A stretch of DNA of 64,000 bases from Caldilineaceae bacterium (GCA_022842065.1 JALHQH010000048.1:28565-92564); one strand, 5' to 3'. Numbered from the stretch's first letter, positions 47,788 through 56,437 are shown. Numbers and translations are program-made. The notes: generated by a model from the letters alone, not told the origin.

Positions 47788-47999
47788 CCGGACAACCCCG
47801 CATCACCGTTGACCCTGACATTCTAGGCGGCAAGCCGGTAGTCAAAGGCACGCGCCTAGCAGTCGAATTTATCATTGGTCTACTGGCCGCCGACTGGAGC
47901 GAAACCGAGATCTTGCGCAACTATCCTGGGCTAACGCAGGCAGATCTTGTGGCCTGTGCGCGTTATGCGAATGCTGCCGCTCAGTCGATCCGTTCATAG
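47784..47999 (+). CDS. DUF433 (antitoxin-like, VapB-related) protein
   Basis: 71 aa, the size of the family. MTGQPRITVDPDILGGKPVV with KGTRLAVEFIIGLLAADWSE and NYPGLTQADLVACARYA are the DUF433 signature; this small winged-helix-like fold is often next to PIN-like DUF5615 toxins. No DUF5615 gene is present here; the partner is the 72-aa protein it overlaps by 4 bp. Its 3' end overlaps the cas5 3' end by 19 bp, so the two convergent transcripts must interfere or terminate together. Confidence 0.85.
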   Translation: MTGQPRITVDPDILGGKPVVKGTRLAVEFIIGLLAADWSETEILRNYPGLTQADLVACARYANAAAQSIRS

Positions 48000-48691
48000 A
48001 GCGTATAGCCCCGGCTGCTGCGCGCGACGCGATAGGGTAGGATGATGGGGCGGAGGAGGCGGTCTTTGCCGGTGCGCAAATTTTTCCCCGAATAGATATC
48101 AACCTGCTCAAAGGTCAGATCCGCCGCACAATCATCCATCAGTTGAAGCGTCCCTTGTAGCAAAAACGCTTCGGCAGTTTGGTCAATCGGCGTAAAGGTT
48201 GCCGGCAGCCCCTCCGCGACCTGATCAATGTCAACCGCTTGCACAAAGCCACCCCGCTTCCCAAAATACTGAATCGATGTCAGCCACTGCGCCCACAAGG
48301 CTTGCTCGGTATCATCCCCTGGCGCAAAGGCGATCTGTAACTCCCCTTGCCACTGCACATACTCACGAAAGCCAATCGTGTTAATCATCCCACGGGTCAA
48401 CCCAGTTTCCTCATCTAATGTCGGTTTACCTTTCATTGGTTTGAGAATTTTGGTAAAGGTATTGGTCACCGCGATCCGCTCTGGCCCCAGCAAGGCGAGC
48501 TTGCCAGCGCGAATTGCCGGCCACATTGCCACCCCTTTGGCCAACCCAGCCTGTTGAATCACCACATTCAACAAGGCCATTTTTAAGGCGTAGGGCGTGG
48601 GTAGCAGAAGCGATTTACCGCCGGTTGAAGTCGCCGTAGCGACCTTGAGCGAGATCAAACTCACCGGCTGAAATGTTGTAATAGTCCACAT
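47981..48691 (-). CDS. cas5: Cas5 (Cascade subunit)
   Basis: 236 aa from ATG 48691, which has AGGA 8 nt upstream and follows the cas7 stop by 10 bp; the longer frame overlapping cas7 is rejected. N-terminal RAMP beta strand WTITTFQPVSLISLKVATAT, with Cas5-like TPYALKMALLNVVIQQAG and a late YFGKRGGFVQ. Cas5 caps the crRNA 5' handle. Assignment rests on its place after cas7 and the RAMP-like N-terminus. Confidence 0.8.
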   Translation of the reverse strand: MWTITTFQPVSLISLKVATATSTGGKSLLLPTPYALKMALLNVVIQQAGLAKGVAMWPAIRAGKLALLGPERIAVTNTFTKILKPMKGKPTLDEETGLTRGMINTIGFREYVQWQGELQIAFAPGDDTEQALWAQWLTSIQYFGKRGGFVQAVDIDQVAEGLPATFTPIDQTAEAFLLQGTLQLMDDCAADLTFEQVDIYSGKNLRTGKDRLLRPIILPYRVARSSRGYTLYERID

Positions 48692-48701
48692 AGCGCTTGT
48701 C

Positions 48702-49667
48702 CTATCCACGGAAGGTGTAAGGTTCACAGTCACTAATTAACCCTTGTAACAATTCCACCAATTCGGCCAGATTGGCAAAGGGGCGCACCACAATCCGGCT
48801 GGCATGGATTTTGTTAAGCGCATTGGCAATCCGCTCTGTCTGCTCGACAAAATTTCGATTCAGAGGGCTAATGAGCGGTGCGGGTGCCGATGCTGTGCTA
48901 TAGCTCACCACACCCCGGACATCAACAATATGGGGGTGCTGGGTGCTGCGCATCGCACCATTCGGTTGAATAAAGGTATAGAGCACACTTTCCAGCAGGG
49001 CCGCCAGTCGGGCTTGCCGGTCTTTCGCTGTAATGGGATGAGTCTGGCTAATGTCATTGTAGCCGAGCCGATGCGCTTCCAGATTACAGACAATCGCATA
49101 TTGGCCGCTATTGGCAGGCCGATGGAAGATCGCCTGGCCTAAATTTCCTTCGCGGGCCTTCTTCTCGGTCGGAATCTCACGCCGATCCGGATCGTACTTG
49201 ACGTGGAAATACTGTTCCGTCGTCACCGCATCGGGCAGCCCCACCGCCCAACCGAACTCCACCACACTCTTACGCGGTGTCGATTGCCCCTCGGTGATTA
49301 GATTCCCTTCAATATCATCCAAGGTGCAGGTGAGTAAACGGTCAATAATTTGAATCTGCGTCGGTTTATCTTTCTGCTTTAACCAACCTCGAAATTCTTC
49401 ATCAGCCGACATGCGATTAGCATCAAAAATCTGACAAGCGGCGCAGAGCGGTAGCCCTCGATCACGACTGATGGCGTAGAGGTGCTCAGCCTGAATATGT
49501 TTCAACATGTCACCACTGATGGCGTTGACACTGTGCAGCCGGCCATTTTCATCCACGATGTTGACAATACGGGTTTGGATCTGATTCCCTTCACCGCCTT
49601 CGTTGTTGAGCGAATGCAGGTTAAGCGTCGCCTGGGCGGCGATGGAAAGATTGTAAATGGTAGTCAT
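48702..49667 (-). CDS. cas7: Cas7, DevR/Csa2-type (Cascade backbone)
   Basis: 321 aa. The N-terminus YNLSIAAQATLNLHSLNNEG, GNQIQTRIV and SGDMLKHIQAEHL is the DevR/Csa2 pattern. This points to the I-A/I-B branch rather than I-C, I-E or I-F. Several copies coat the crRNA spacer. AGGAG lies 9 nt upstream of ATG. Confidence 0.9.
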   Translation of the reverse strand: MTTIYNLSIAAQATLNLHSLNNEGGEGNQIQTRIVNIVDENGRLHSVNAISGDMLKHIQAEHLYAISRDRGLPLCAACQIFDANRMSADEEFRGWLKQKDKPTQIQIIDRLLTCTLDDIEGNLITEGQSTPRKSVVEFGWAVGLPDAVTTEQYFHVKYDPDRREIPTEKKAREGNLGQAIFHRPANSGQYAIVCNLEAHRLGYNDISQTHPITAKDRQARLAALLESVLYTFIQPNGAMRSTQHPHIVDVRGVVSYSTASAPAPLISPLNRNFVEQTERIANALNKIHASRIVVRPFANLAELVELLQGLISDCEPYTFRG

Positions 49668-49715
49668 CGGAAATTGCTCCTGATCATTGAATGGGAAAGT
49701 ACATTTGTTAAATCT

Positions 49716-49842
49716 TTGTCATAGATGACACGGGGACGCAGAGCGTCCAAACGGCATTCCGACGCAGAGCATCGGAACGAGGCTTGTTACGCCGGTCTCC
49801 GGCGTAATGCAGGCAGGACGCTCCGCGTCCCAGGGGTACCAT
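49716..49842. repeat. Nested hairpins between cas8 and cas7
   Basis: GGGACGCAGAGCGTCC pairs with GGACGCTCCGCGTCCC (one mismatch), enclosing CATTCCGACGCAGAGCATCGG and TACGCCGGTCTCCGGCGTA stems. It is a REP-like structure in the cas8-cas7 gap, which could protect the downstream RNA that encodes the abundant Cas7. Confidence 0.75.
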
Positions 49843-51608
49843 TAGGATTCTCCATCAGTTTGACCGCTTGCCGGTTCCTGTGACGGTGTTGCCGGCTCCT
49901 TGGGATCACGCGCATAGCCAAAGGCAATGAGCAAGTTGCAGATAGTCTCTGCGCCATATTCGTCGATCAACTGCACAACGGCCTGAATATCATCGGTCGT
50001 GATCGCTTTGCGTCCTGCAGATTGGCCTTTCGTCCGTTCATACACCCGCGCATTTTCTTCGTTGTAACTCTGCATAAAGGCGGCCAACTCTTGAATAAAA
50101 TCATCGGCGTATTGTGCCTTGCGCTTTAATTCCTGTCCTAGCCCGTACCGTACATCATAATTGCTGAGTTTGCGACCAATGTACTGCGGAATCACGGTAC
50201 TCTTTCTGATCGCGTCAGCCACATTGCGAAAGCCCTGATTCTGCAAAATCGGGCTTAACTTCGGTTCACTCATGTTGATCAACCTTTCCAGATTTTCTTC
50301 CCCAAATGGTTTGACATAATAGGTGCTACGTTCGATGGCGCTCATCAGATAGTTGCCATAGCCAACACTGAACGCAAAGAAGCGTTTCAGATCATTGCCG
50401 GTGGCAAAGTCGCGATACCGTTGCAAGAGCGTATGGCCTTCGCTCTTCTCTTCTTCAATAGCACTTAGCCGTTCGATATGTTCGCGGATGATGGTCTGAT
50501 ACTGCTTAGCCGCGGCGTAGGAAGCAAGCGCTGGGAACCAATCGGGTAAGCCCAGGAAAGCCAAATTCATCATGGTGTATGAATTTTGGCTCAGCAGTTG
50601 GTACGTTCCCACGTGCATCCCAGCCACGAGATTACTCACCGAGCGGCGCTGAAAGATCGCTAATTGTTCTGCTGCCACCGTATACTCTAGCAGGGTGTCA
50701 ATGTAGAGCAGTGCGGCCATGATATCAAGCTTGATCGAAGAGTTGTTCCATAGCCGCTCGCGAAACGCTTTGAAGATGTGGCGGTGGTGGCCTAATGCAA
50801 TGGCGCGTGGGGCAAGAATATAGGTCTTACGTAGATCAGCGTTGGTAGCATTACGCGGCGCGGATGCTTCCCACAGACCGACCGCCTTGAGATAATCGAG
50901 CAACCAGAAGTTCTTTTCGTTGCCCATTGATAATCCATTGGCCTTGGCCCGATTTTGCCCTTTGCCCATGTGTGGGTTAAAGAGTTGCGAAGCGGTGACC
51001 GTATCAGCCAGATCAGATCCTTTTGTCGCCTTCCGCCACTGGTCAGCAACGGTGTCGCGATCAACAGCTAACGCAGCAAACATCGCGAGTAACGTGCGCA
51101 CGTTCAGCCCTGGCAACTGTGTCTCCGCACGATACCATGTCTCCACCAGCGTATTGTGAATGGCCTGGGCTTGCATGCGATAGTCACCCAGATAGGTAAC
51201 CACTGTCCAATCCGCCGCTGGTTTGAGATCAGCAAGCTGTTGCTCCAACTCGCTGCCGCTGATCTTCTGCTCACTCAGTTGTTTGCGCTGCTCCGCATAG
51301 CGACGGAACGAGTCCCATTCGCTGTCAACATCGCGTTGGCGTAGCCCAGGCAACTCGACCGGTGGTGCCACTTTGCGGCTGGTGAGATAGGCGATCTGTT
51401 CGATTGGACCAACCGCCGCTAGCCACTCTTCTTCAAGCGTGACACCAGCATCAATGACATAGCAACTGCCTTGGTCATATAACATGACATTTGCGCTGCC
51501 GGTGCTCCGTTTTACCACTTCCTCGATCACATTGGCCAAGCCAAACGCCACCAATGTGTCGCTCAACGTGCCCGATTCTTTCGGCACAAAATACTGTTGT
51601 TGATACAA
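49842..51608 (-). CDS. Cas8-like large subunit of the type I effector
   Basis: 588 aa. TTG start at 51608 with GGAGG 7 nt upstream. Called Cas8 by its position before cas7-cas5, its size and its lack of other domains. N-terminus: YFVPKESGTLSDTLVAFGLA. Only two cysteines, so no zinc finger as in many Cas8b/Cst1 proteins. The last ~150 residues are helical and could stand in for the small subunit, as there is no separate cas11/csa5-like gene. Subtype (I-A versus I-B) is not fixed. Confidence 0.65.
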   Translation of the reverse strand: MYQQQYFVPKESGTLSDTLVAFGLANVIEEVVKRSTGSANVMLYDQGSCYVIDAGVTLEEEWLAAVGPIEQIAYLTSRKVAPPVELPGLRQRDVDSEWDSFRRYAEQRKQLSEQKISGSELEQQLADLKPAADWTVVTYLGDYRMQAQAIHNTLVETWYRAETQLPGLNVRTLLAMFAALAVDRDTVADQWRKATKGSDLADTVTASQLFNPHMGKGQNRAKANGLSMGNEKNFWLLDYLKAVGLWEASAPRNATNADLRKTYILAPRAIALGHHRHIFKAFRERLWNNSSIKLDIMAALLYIDTLLEYTVAAEQLAIFQRRSVSNLVAGMHVGTYQLLSQNSYTMMNLAFLGLPDWFPALASYAAAKQYQTIIREHIERLSAIEEEKSEGHTLLQRYRDFATGNDLKRFFAFSVGYGNYLMSAIERSTYYVKPFGEENLERLINMSEPKLSPILQNQGFRNVADAIRKSTVIPQYIGRKLSNYDVRYGLGQELKRKAQYADDFIQELAAFMQSYNEENARVYERTKGQSAGRKAITTDDIQAVVQLIDEYGAETICNLLIAFGYARDPKEPATPSQEPASGQTDGES

Positions 51609-51674
51609 ATGTTACCTCCTTTGGTCTGTTACGTTCATCCTTTAAATGTAGATTGGCAAAACGAGTATTGCCGT

Positions 51675-51965
51675 CTACTGATCGTTAAACAGCGAAAGTT
51701 GGACTGCGTCACTTTTCAGCCTATAATTGGCAGAGACAATTTTTACATTGTTTGGTTGAAACATGGCACGACATGCTTCGTACAGTAACTGAAGATGGTT
51801 AGCGGGCATGAGCCACTGGCGGTTACATGGATCCCACGTCATCTCAGGAAAACGTTTCTTAAACGGAGTAAGATATAGGCAGAACTTGTGATAGGGAACG
51901 TGTTGGAGTCTAAATGCAATAGTTTGCTGACTCCAGATAACAATTAATGCGTTGGGTTTTTTCAT
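51675..51965 (-). CDS. Small protein of unknown function, first gene of the cas8-cas7-cas5 unit
   Basis: 96 aa. MKKPNALIVIWSQQTIAFRL, then RFPEMTWDPCNRQWLMPANH and QLLYEACRAMF. The F(P)xxxWDPxxRxW(x)xP pattern resembles the small HARP-type domain seen before SNF2 helicases and in some phage or plasmid proteins. AAGG upstream of ATG and a consensus promoter 39-74 bp upstream show it is expressed with the effector genes. A Cascade accessory, a small-subunit stand-in or a regulator are all possible. Confidence 0.6.
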   Translation of the reverse strand: MKKPNALIVIWSQQTIAFRLQHVPYHKFCLYLTPFKKRFPEMTWDPCNRQWLMPANHLQLLYEACRAMFQPNNVKIVSANYRLKSDAVQLSLFNDQ

Positions 51966-52010
51966 CGATCACCTTCTATAAGAATATGTATGGGATTGAA
52001 CATTGATGTG

Positions 52011-52039
52011 ATTGTAGCATGGCTACATCTCAATGTCAA
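52011..52039 (-). promoter_or_regulatory. Sigma-70-type promoter of the cas effector operon
   Basis: Read on the minus strand, TTGACA (52039-52034) and TACAAT (52016-52011) are separated by exactly 17 bp. Expected transcript start is about 52004, some 38 bp before the 96-aa gene. It would drive that gene, cas8, cas7, cas5 and perhaps cas6-cas1-cas2-cas4. Confidence 0.8.
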
Positions 52040-52193
52040 TACCTTAATTTTGTGTTTGTATCATCCGCTTGCTTTTACGTCGAAAATATGTTACCGTAAA
52101 TGAACGATTCTAAAGAGAGAATACTGAAAGATACAAATTCTTACAGGCCCTAGCCCTGATCCAAAAGAGTGGATACTGGCTAGGGATATTTTT

Positions 52194-54614
52194 TTACTCC
52201 TCTTGCGATAACCCATCACACAGCCGCAATACCCGCACAATCCACAGATAAAGCAAGAGTGCTCTGAACTGTTTCGGTTCGACCAGAAGTTCGTCCAGCT
52301 TAATGGCCGGTGCCGTCATCAAAAGCGGTGCTTGCACTGTGCCTACGGTAGTCAATGCCATCGCTGCGAAAGCAGCGTTGGTTGCCGCCGGATGCAAGGT
52401 GTATTCCCGAAACTCATGGGCCTCGGCGCTGTGGTGGCGTGTAATCGCGGTTAGCACAGCACGCGTTAGATCGTCGTGGCCACAGATTTCGCCAATCATC
52501 ATCGCCCCGGCGACGGCACTTTCACCGGCGTGGGGTGGCCGCTTGCATTGCCGGTCGGCCTGGCGTTTTGCCTGCTGATGGATCGGATCAAACGGTGACC
52601 AATGGGTATGGACAGCCATGTAACTGCCATCGCCAATCGACTCGCTGATACCCCGCTGATAGAGGCGCACCCACTGTTGCCAGCGTTGATCCATCTTGGC
52701 CAGATCATGCAGCGCAATCGCCGTCTGAATGGCTCTGGTCAAGCCATTCGGTGGTAATCCCCATTGTGTAGCCAAGCGTGATTCTATAAATGCATAGCTA
52801 TCAGCAAAATCGCGCTGGTAGACCTTGAGCATATTCTTGATGTGGTCACGATAGCTTTCCAGTTGATAGCTGAACCTATCTTGGCTGTTACTCAACCGCT
52901 TTTCACCTGGCGCCGATATCCAACCGCCTTCCTCCGGCGGCACGATCCGAAACCCAATCTCGTTGTTATATGCGCAGAATGCGCTGTTGACCACAACAAT
53001 TGCCGTGCCATCGAGCAGTGATGCATCGGTCACTTTCCGCCAAGTAACAATCACCGGCTCGGTTGGATCATCAGGATCAAGAGTGCTCACAGCAGGGAAT
53101 TGCATCAGCCAATTTGTTTCATCCTCCTCCGGGGACCAACCTCGTGCATATTCATCGAGTGTGCGCAGTAGCCCTTTCACCGTACCGCGCCAGAGGCCAA
53201 AGCCCTGTGCGCGGAAGGGATCGCCCACCGCTGCGGGCGTGATTGCGGCCAAGACCGTAATGTTGTCCACCCGACGAATCAGATTGCGCCGCTGCTCACG
53301 CGCGCCTTCCTGCATGGCCGCGTAGATATCATTCCAGAGCAGCCCCTGTTGCCGCTGCATGGCATTGAGTAGCTGGCGGTCACTCTCGGTATGAACCTCA
53401 TCAATAACCGTCTGCTCTGCCATAAAATCAAGCGCTTGCCCATCACGGCGTAGAAAGCTCTGCCACGCCGCTTCACAGAGCGCTTTGGGATAGGGCAGGT
53501 AATCGGGATAAGTTACCCCATCGCTACGTTCCCTTAGTGGCACCATATAAATATGCACCGTCCCTATCTCACCAGGATAGCGTGCGCAGCGCCCGGCCCG
53601 CTGAAAGATCGCATTCGCCGGGGCAATTTCCGTATGCAGGGTCTCACAGGTGATATCTAAGCCGACTTCAATCACCTGTGTCGCCACAACAATCATGCTG
53701 CCAACGGTGGATTGGCTTGGATCTTTGCCGAATTCACGGCGGATGAGCGCTTCTTTAGCGCGTCGATCCTCAGGGAGGAAGCGGCTGTGCAAGAGTTCAA
53801 TGGTGGTATCACTATCCTTCGTCGCTGTTTGCAAGGCCGCAAAGAGTTCTTGCGCACGTTTCACCTGATTACAGATCACTAACGTACGGCGCTGATGCTG
53901 ATCAAGAATCGTTTCTGCGGTCAGGGGGTGCTCGTGAACCTGATAATGGCGGCAACGTGCTCTAGTGGCCTGCCCTGTTGCAATCGCCAGATATTCTTCG
54001 TGTGGCACTTGCACCACCTCAGCGTCGAGCAACGTGGCCAGTTCCTGCAACATTGTGCTGGAGAAGGTAGCGGTCATCAGCACAAATGGCGTTACGCCTT
54101 TTACTTGCATGAGCAACTGGAGAACCGTCGTCAGCGCCCCTTCAGCACCAGCTTCATCAGCCAGTGGGAAAAGGTGGAATTCATCAAAGATCAGGTAGCT
54201 GCTATAGAACGCACCAGCATTGAGATTCGCCATACCGGAAGAGAGTGAATAGGGCACAGCAAGTGCACTGCTCAGACTTTGGTCAATGGTGGCGAAGATC
54301 AGATCACCAAGAAACTTGGGATCTTGCGGTTGGTCGCCGGTTTGGATCTCGGTGCGTAACTGACGACGGGTACGACGCTGATAGCGGGCGGTTAGCTCAC
54401 TATATTCAGCATGAAATTGGTTGGCTAACACCCGCATTGGTACTGAATAGATACACTTTCGTGGAAATTCACCTGGCTGTCGATCAAAAAATGCTTCAAT
54501 GTATGGTGCAAGTGCAGCACGCGTTTTACCTGTCCCTGTTGGTGCTTGCAAGATGATTGAGCGACCACGCAGTACTAGCTCCTTCACCCGCTCTTGGTAT
54601 GGATAGAGCGCCAT
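52194..54614 (-). CDS. cas3: Cas3 helicase-nuclease with C-terminal HD domain
   Basis: 806 aa from ATG 54614 (GGAGG 6 nt upstream, inside the WYL gene's end). Helicase first: Walker A with Lys30 (LQAPTGTGKTRAAL), DEFH box at 144-147, VLMTATFSST, then ATQVIEVGLDI and QRAGRCARYP. HD nuclease last: His636-Asp637 in AIALHDLAKMDQRW, with THWSPFD, HAGESAVAG and ITRHHSAEAHEF. It unwinds and degrades target DNA after Cascade binding. The canonical Cas3 order is HD then helicase, so this arrangement is reversed. Confidence 0.93.
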   Translation of the reverse strand: MALYPYQERVKELVLRGRSIILQAPTGTGKTRAALAPYIEAFFDRQPGEFPRKCIYSVPMRVLANQFHAEYSELTARYQRRTRRQLRTEIQTGDQPQDPKFLGDLIFATIDQSLSSALAVPYSLSSGMANLNAGAFYSSYLIFDEFHLFPLADEAGAEGALTTVLQLLMQVKGVTPFVLMTATFSSTMLQELATLLDAEVVQVPHEEYLAIATGQATRARCRHYQVHEHPLTAETILDQHQRRTLVICNQVKRAQELFAALQTATKDSDTTIELLHSRFLPEDRRAKEALIRREFGKDPSQSTVGSMIVVATQVIEVGLDITCETLHTEIAPANAIFQRAGRCARYPGEIGTVHIYMVPLRERSDGVTYPDYLPYPKALCEAAWQSFLRRDGQALDFMAEQTVIDEVHTESDRQLLNAMQRQQGLLWNDIYAAMQEGAREQRRNLIRRVDNITVLAAITPAAVGDPFRAQGFGLWRGTVKGLLRTLDEYARGWSPEEDETNWLMQFPAVSTLDPDDPTEPVIVTWRKVTDASLLDGTAIVVVNSAFCAYNNEIGFRIVPPEEGGWISAPGEKRLSNSQDRFSYQLESYRDHIKNMLKVYQRDFADSYAFIESRLATQWGLPPNGLTRAIQTAIALHDLAKMDQRWQQWVRLYQRGISESIGDGSYMAVHTHWSPFDPIHQQAKRQADRQCKRPPHAGESAVAGAMMIGEICGHDDLTRAVLTAITRHHSAEAHEFREYTLHPAATNAAFAAMALTTVGTVQAPLLMTAPAIKLDELLVEPKQFRALLLYLWIVRVLRLCDGLSQEE

Positions 54615-54616
54615 CT

Positions 54617-55654
54617 TCACCCTCCAAAAAATTCGTCTACTGTTGCGCTTTGCCGACCACTTACTTCAGTAGAAACATAAAGACCGTACATCTCCGCCAT
54701 CGCCCGCGCCTCACCCATTAAAGTCTCGCGTAAATCTTCTGGCCCGATCACCTCCACATCCGCCCCCCATCCTCGAATCCAGGGCAGCATTTCCTGTGGT
54801 TCGGCAATGGTTGCTTTCCATAGTAACGAGCCATCCGCTTGCTCCGTCACCGTTTCACTGCGATGCCAGCGTGTTTCGCGCACCCGCCGCGCCACGCGTG
54901 GATGAAATTTGAGTTGCACTTGTACCGGTGCGGTGTCTGTGTACCAGATACCCCAGGCATCCTTGAGTTGCGCTTGTGGCGCAAAATCGACCGGGAACGT
55001 ATAGCTTTCCTTTAACGCTTCAATCCGCTCGATCCGCTCAAGCTTGAAGGTGATGCGCTGCTTTTGTAAGCCATGTACCCCAGTAACATGGGTCGTCTGC
55101 CCCACCGCATAAGGTTCAATAAAGTAAGGAGAGAAGATATATTCGCCAATCCGCTCTTCTTTCCCACGGTGCCACACTTTGACCATCTGCCCTTCGGCCC
55201 AGGCCAAGGTCAATTTCTCTAGCACTTCCAGATATTTGGGATCATGGCGCTGGGCCTCATCGTCCATCACATCGGCGGAGAGGCGCAAATGGTCACTGAT
55301 GCGCGGGGCAATGAGCGCAAGCGATTCACCAACTTTACGCAATGCAGCCGCCGCGTGGGGATTCTTCTTATCCATACGGGTTGCGAGCAGACGCGCAGCT
55401 AAATGAATTGCCATCGCCTCATGCAACGTCAAACGCAGATGTACCAAATAATTACTACGGTCAATCTTCCAGCGCTCCTCGTCCAAATCGTCAACATAGA
55501 TATGTTTGGGTAAATCATCCAGGCAACGCAAAATAGTTGAGCGATGAACATCAAGTTTGCGGGCTATCTCGGCCGCTTTCAAGCCTTCTGGGTGTGCCAG
55601 CAATAATGCCTCAATTTGGCCTAAGCGCGCAGCTTTCGTTTCTACACGTGACAT
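54617..55654 (-). CDS. WYL-domain transcriptional regulator of the cas locus
   Basis: 345 aa. N-terminal winged helix: LLAHPEGLKAAEIARKLDVH, then RSTILRCLDDLP. Middle and C-terminal WYL/WCX region: VKVWHRGKEERIGEYIFSPY and QRITFKLERIERIEAL. WYL domains bind nucleic acids or nucleotides and often control defence genes. The gene ends 2 bp before cas3, so it is co-transcribed with cas3. AAAGG precedes ATG. Confidence 0.88.
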   Translation of the reverse strand: MSRVETKAARLGQIEALLLAHPEGLKAAEIARKLDVHRSTILRCLDDLPKHIYVDDLDEERWKIDRSNYLVHLRLTLHEAMAIHLAARLLATRMDKKNPHAAAALRKVGESLALIAPRISDHLRLSADVMDDEAQRHDPKYLEVLEKLTLAWAEGQMVKVWHRGKEERIGEYIFSPYFIEPYAVGQTTHVTGVHGLQKQRITFKLERIERIEALKESYTFPVDFAPQAQLKDAWGIWYTDTAPVQVQLKFHPRVARRVRETRWHRSETVTEQADGSLLWKATIAEPQEMLPWIRGWGADVEVIGPEDLRETLMGEARAMAEMYGLYVSTEVSGRQSATVDEFFGG

Positions 55655-55684
55655 TGTTTACCTTTCCCTATGATTATGTCTACT

Positions 55685-55734
55685 TGTTGCGTCTTGGTTG
55701 AGCATAACATACTCTTTGCACAAATTCCGCAACA
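55685..55734. promoter_or_regulatory. Inverted TGTTGCG/CGCAACA pair upstream of the WYL gene
   Basis: TGTTGCG (55685-55691) and CGCAACA (55728-55734) flank the probable promoter of the WYL gene. The same hexamer pair recurs at 56035-56053. Candidate binding sites for the local HTH proteins. Confidence 0.4.
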
Positions 55735-55759
55735 GTGATGAAAATTCATGGCTTGCGCT

Positions 55760-55972
55760 TTACAGATCACGCAAATCAAAGGGATATAACCCACCATTGT
55801 CATCTTCATAAAGCGGAAATCCGGCCTCATCCATACTGGGCAACCGTCGTGTAATGGTTGAACGGTCAACCTCTAACATACGCGCTAATTCTGCCGGTAA
55901 AATCCCAGGTTGGTGGCGCACAATGGTATCCATATCAGCAAAGTCGACTTCTTTTTTCTTCCAGAATGACAT
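55760..55972 (-). CDS. HTH-only small regulator next to the WYL gene
   Basis: 70 aa from ATG 55972, chosen because GGAGGG is 6 nt upstream; the longer Cys-rich frame from 56065 is not supported. MSFWKKKEVDFADMDTIVRH, then PGILPAELARMLEVDRSTIT, RRLPSMDEAG. Its helix-turn-helix is clearly related to the N-terminus of the neighbouring WYL regulator (AE(L/I)AR(M/K)L(E/D)V(D/H)RSTI), but it has no ligand domain. It is the most upstream gene of the cas-directed run. Confidence 0.75.
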   Translation of the reverse strand: MSFWKKKEVDFADMDTIVRHQPGILPAELARMLEVDRSTITRRLPSMDEAGFPLYEDDNGGLYPFDLRDL

Positions 55973-56034
55973 GATCTTCCCTCCATATTTGCAAGTGAAT
56001 GTCCGATAACTACATTCACAGCATGAAGGGTGCA

Positions 56035-56053
56035 TGTTGCAGGTAACGCAACA
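56035..56053. promoter_or_regulatory. TGTTGC-N7-GCAACA palindrome upstream of the HTH-only gene
   Basis: A perfect 6-bp inverted repeat lies 63 bp upstream of the small regulator's start and shares its half-site with the WYL gene's upstream region. Candidate operator. Confidence 0.45.
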
Positions 56054-56271
56054 CGCCAAGATCAATTTGAGGTTTACCCTACCTTACTAGACGTCCCAAC
56101 GGCACGTTTCTTTCAAAGTTCAGCAGGTCGGGAAACGTAGCGTAATTACGCCGTCGGTCGGCAGTTCCAGTGCAGCGATGAGAAAGAACGAGGCTTTCCC
56201 AGTATAACAGTACGCTTCACACTTTACAATCACGTTAATATGTTTGCCGGCTCCCATCGCCAAGTAAACCA

Positions 56272-56316
56272 GATCAAAAAAGATGCCGGTGTCCGCACCG
56301 GCGTCTTTTTTGATCT
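56272..56316. terminator. Bidirectional terminator-like hairpin
   Basis: GATCAAAAAAGATGCCGGTG pairs with CACCGGCGTCTTTTTTGATC around TCCG, with one G-T pair. A-run before and T-run after the stem allow termination on both strands. The gene it serves is not obvious. Confidence 0.8.
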
Positions 56317-56370
56317 GCGCGCAACGGTAATTGCAAGGGTTGCGACGCTCGCCCTGGGCTAAAGCCGCAG

Positions 56371-56437
56371 GGCTAGGGGACAACGCCGGGTAAACCCGGC
56401 TGCTTTAGCCGGGTTTACCCGGCGTTGTCCCCTAGCC
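56371..56437. repeat. Perfect hairpin with 31-bp arms
   Basis: The arms at 56371-56401 and 56407-56437 are exact reverse complements with a 5-nt GCTTT loop. The sequence includes GCCGGGTAAACCCGGC, itself palindromic. REP-like. Confidence 0.85.

Noticed and set aside
55973..56065. Cys-rich 31-residue N-terminal extension of the HTH-only regulator
   Set aside because: GGAGGG directly upstream of ATG 55972 gives a better start; the extension overlaps the putative operator.
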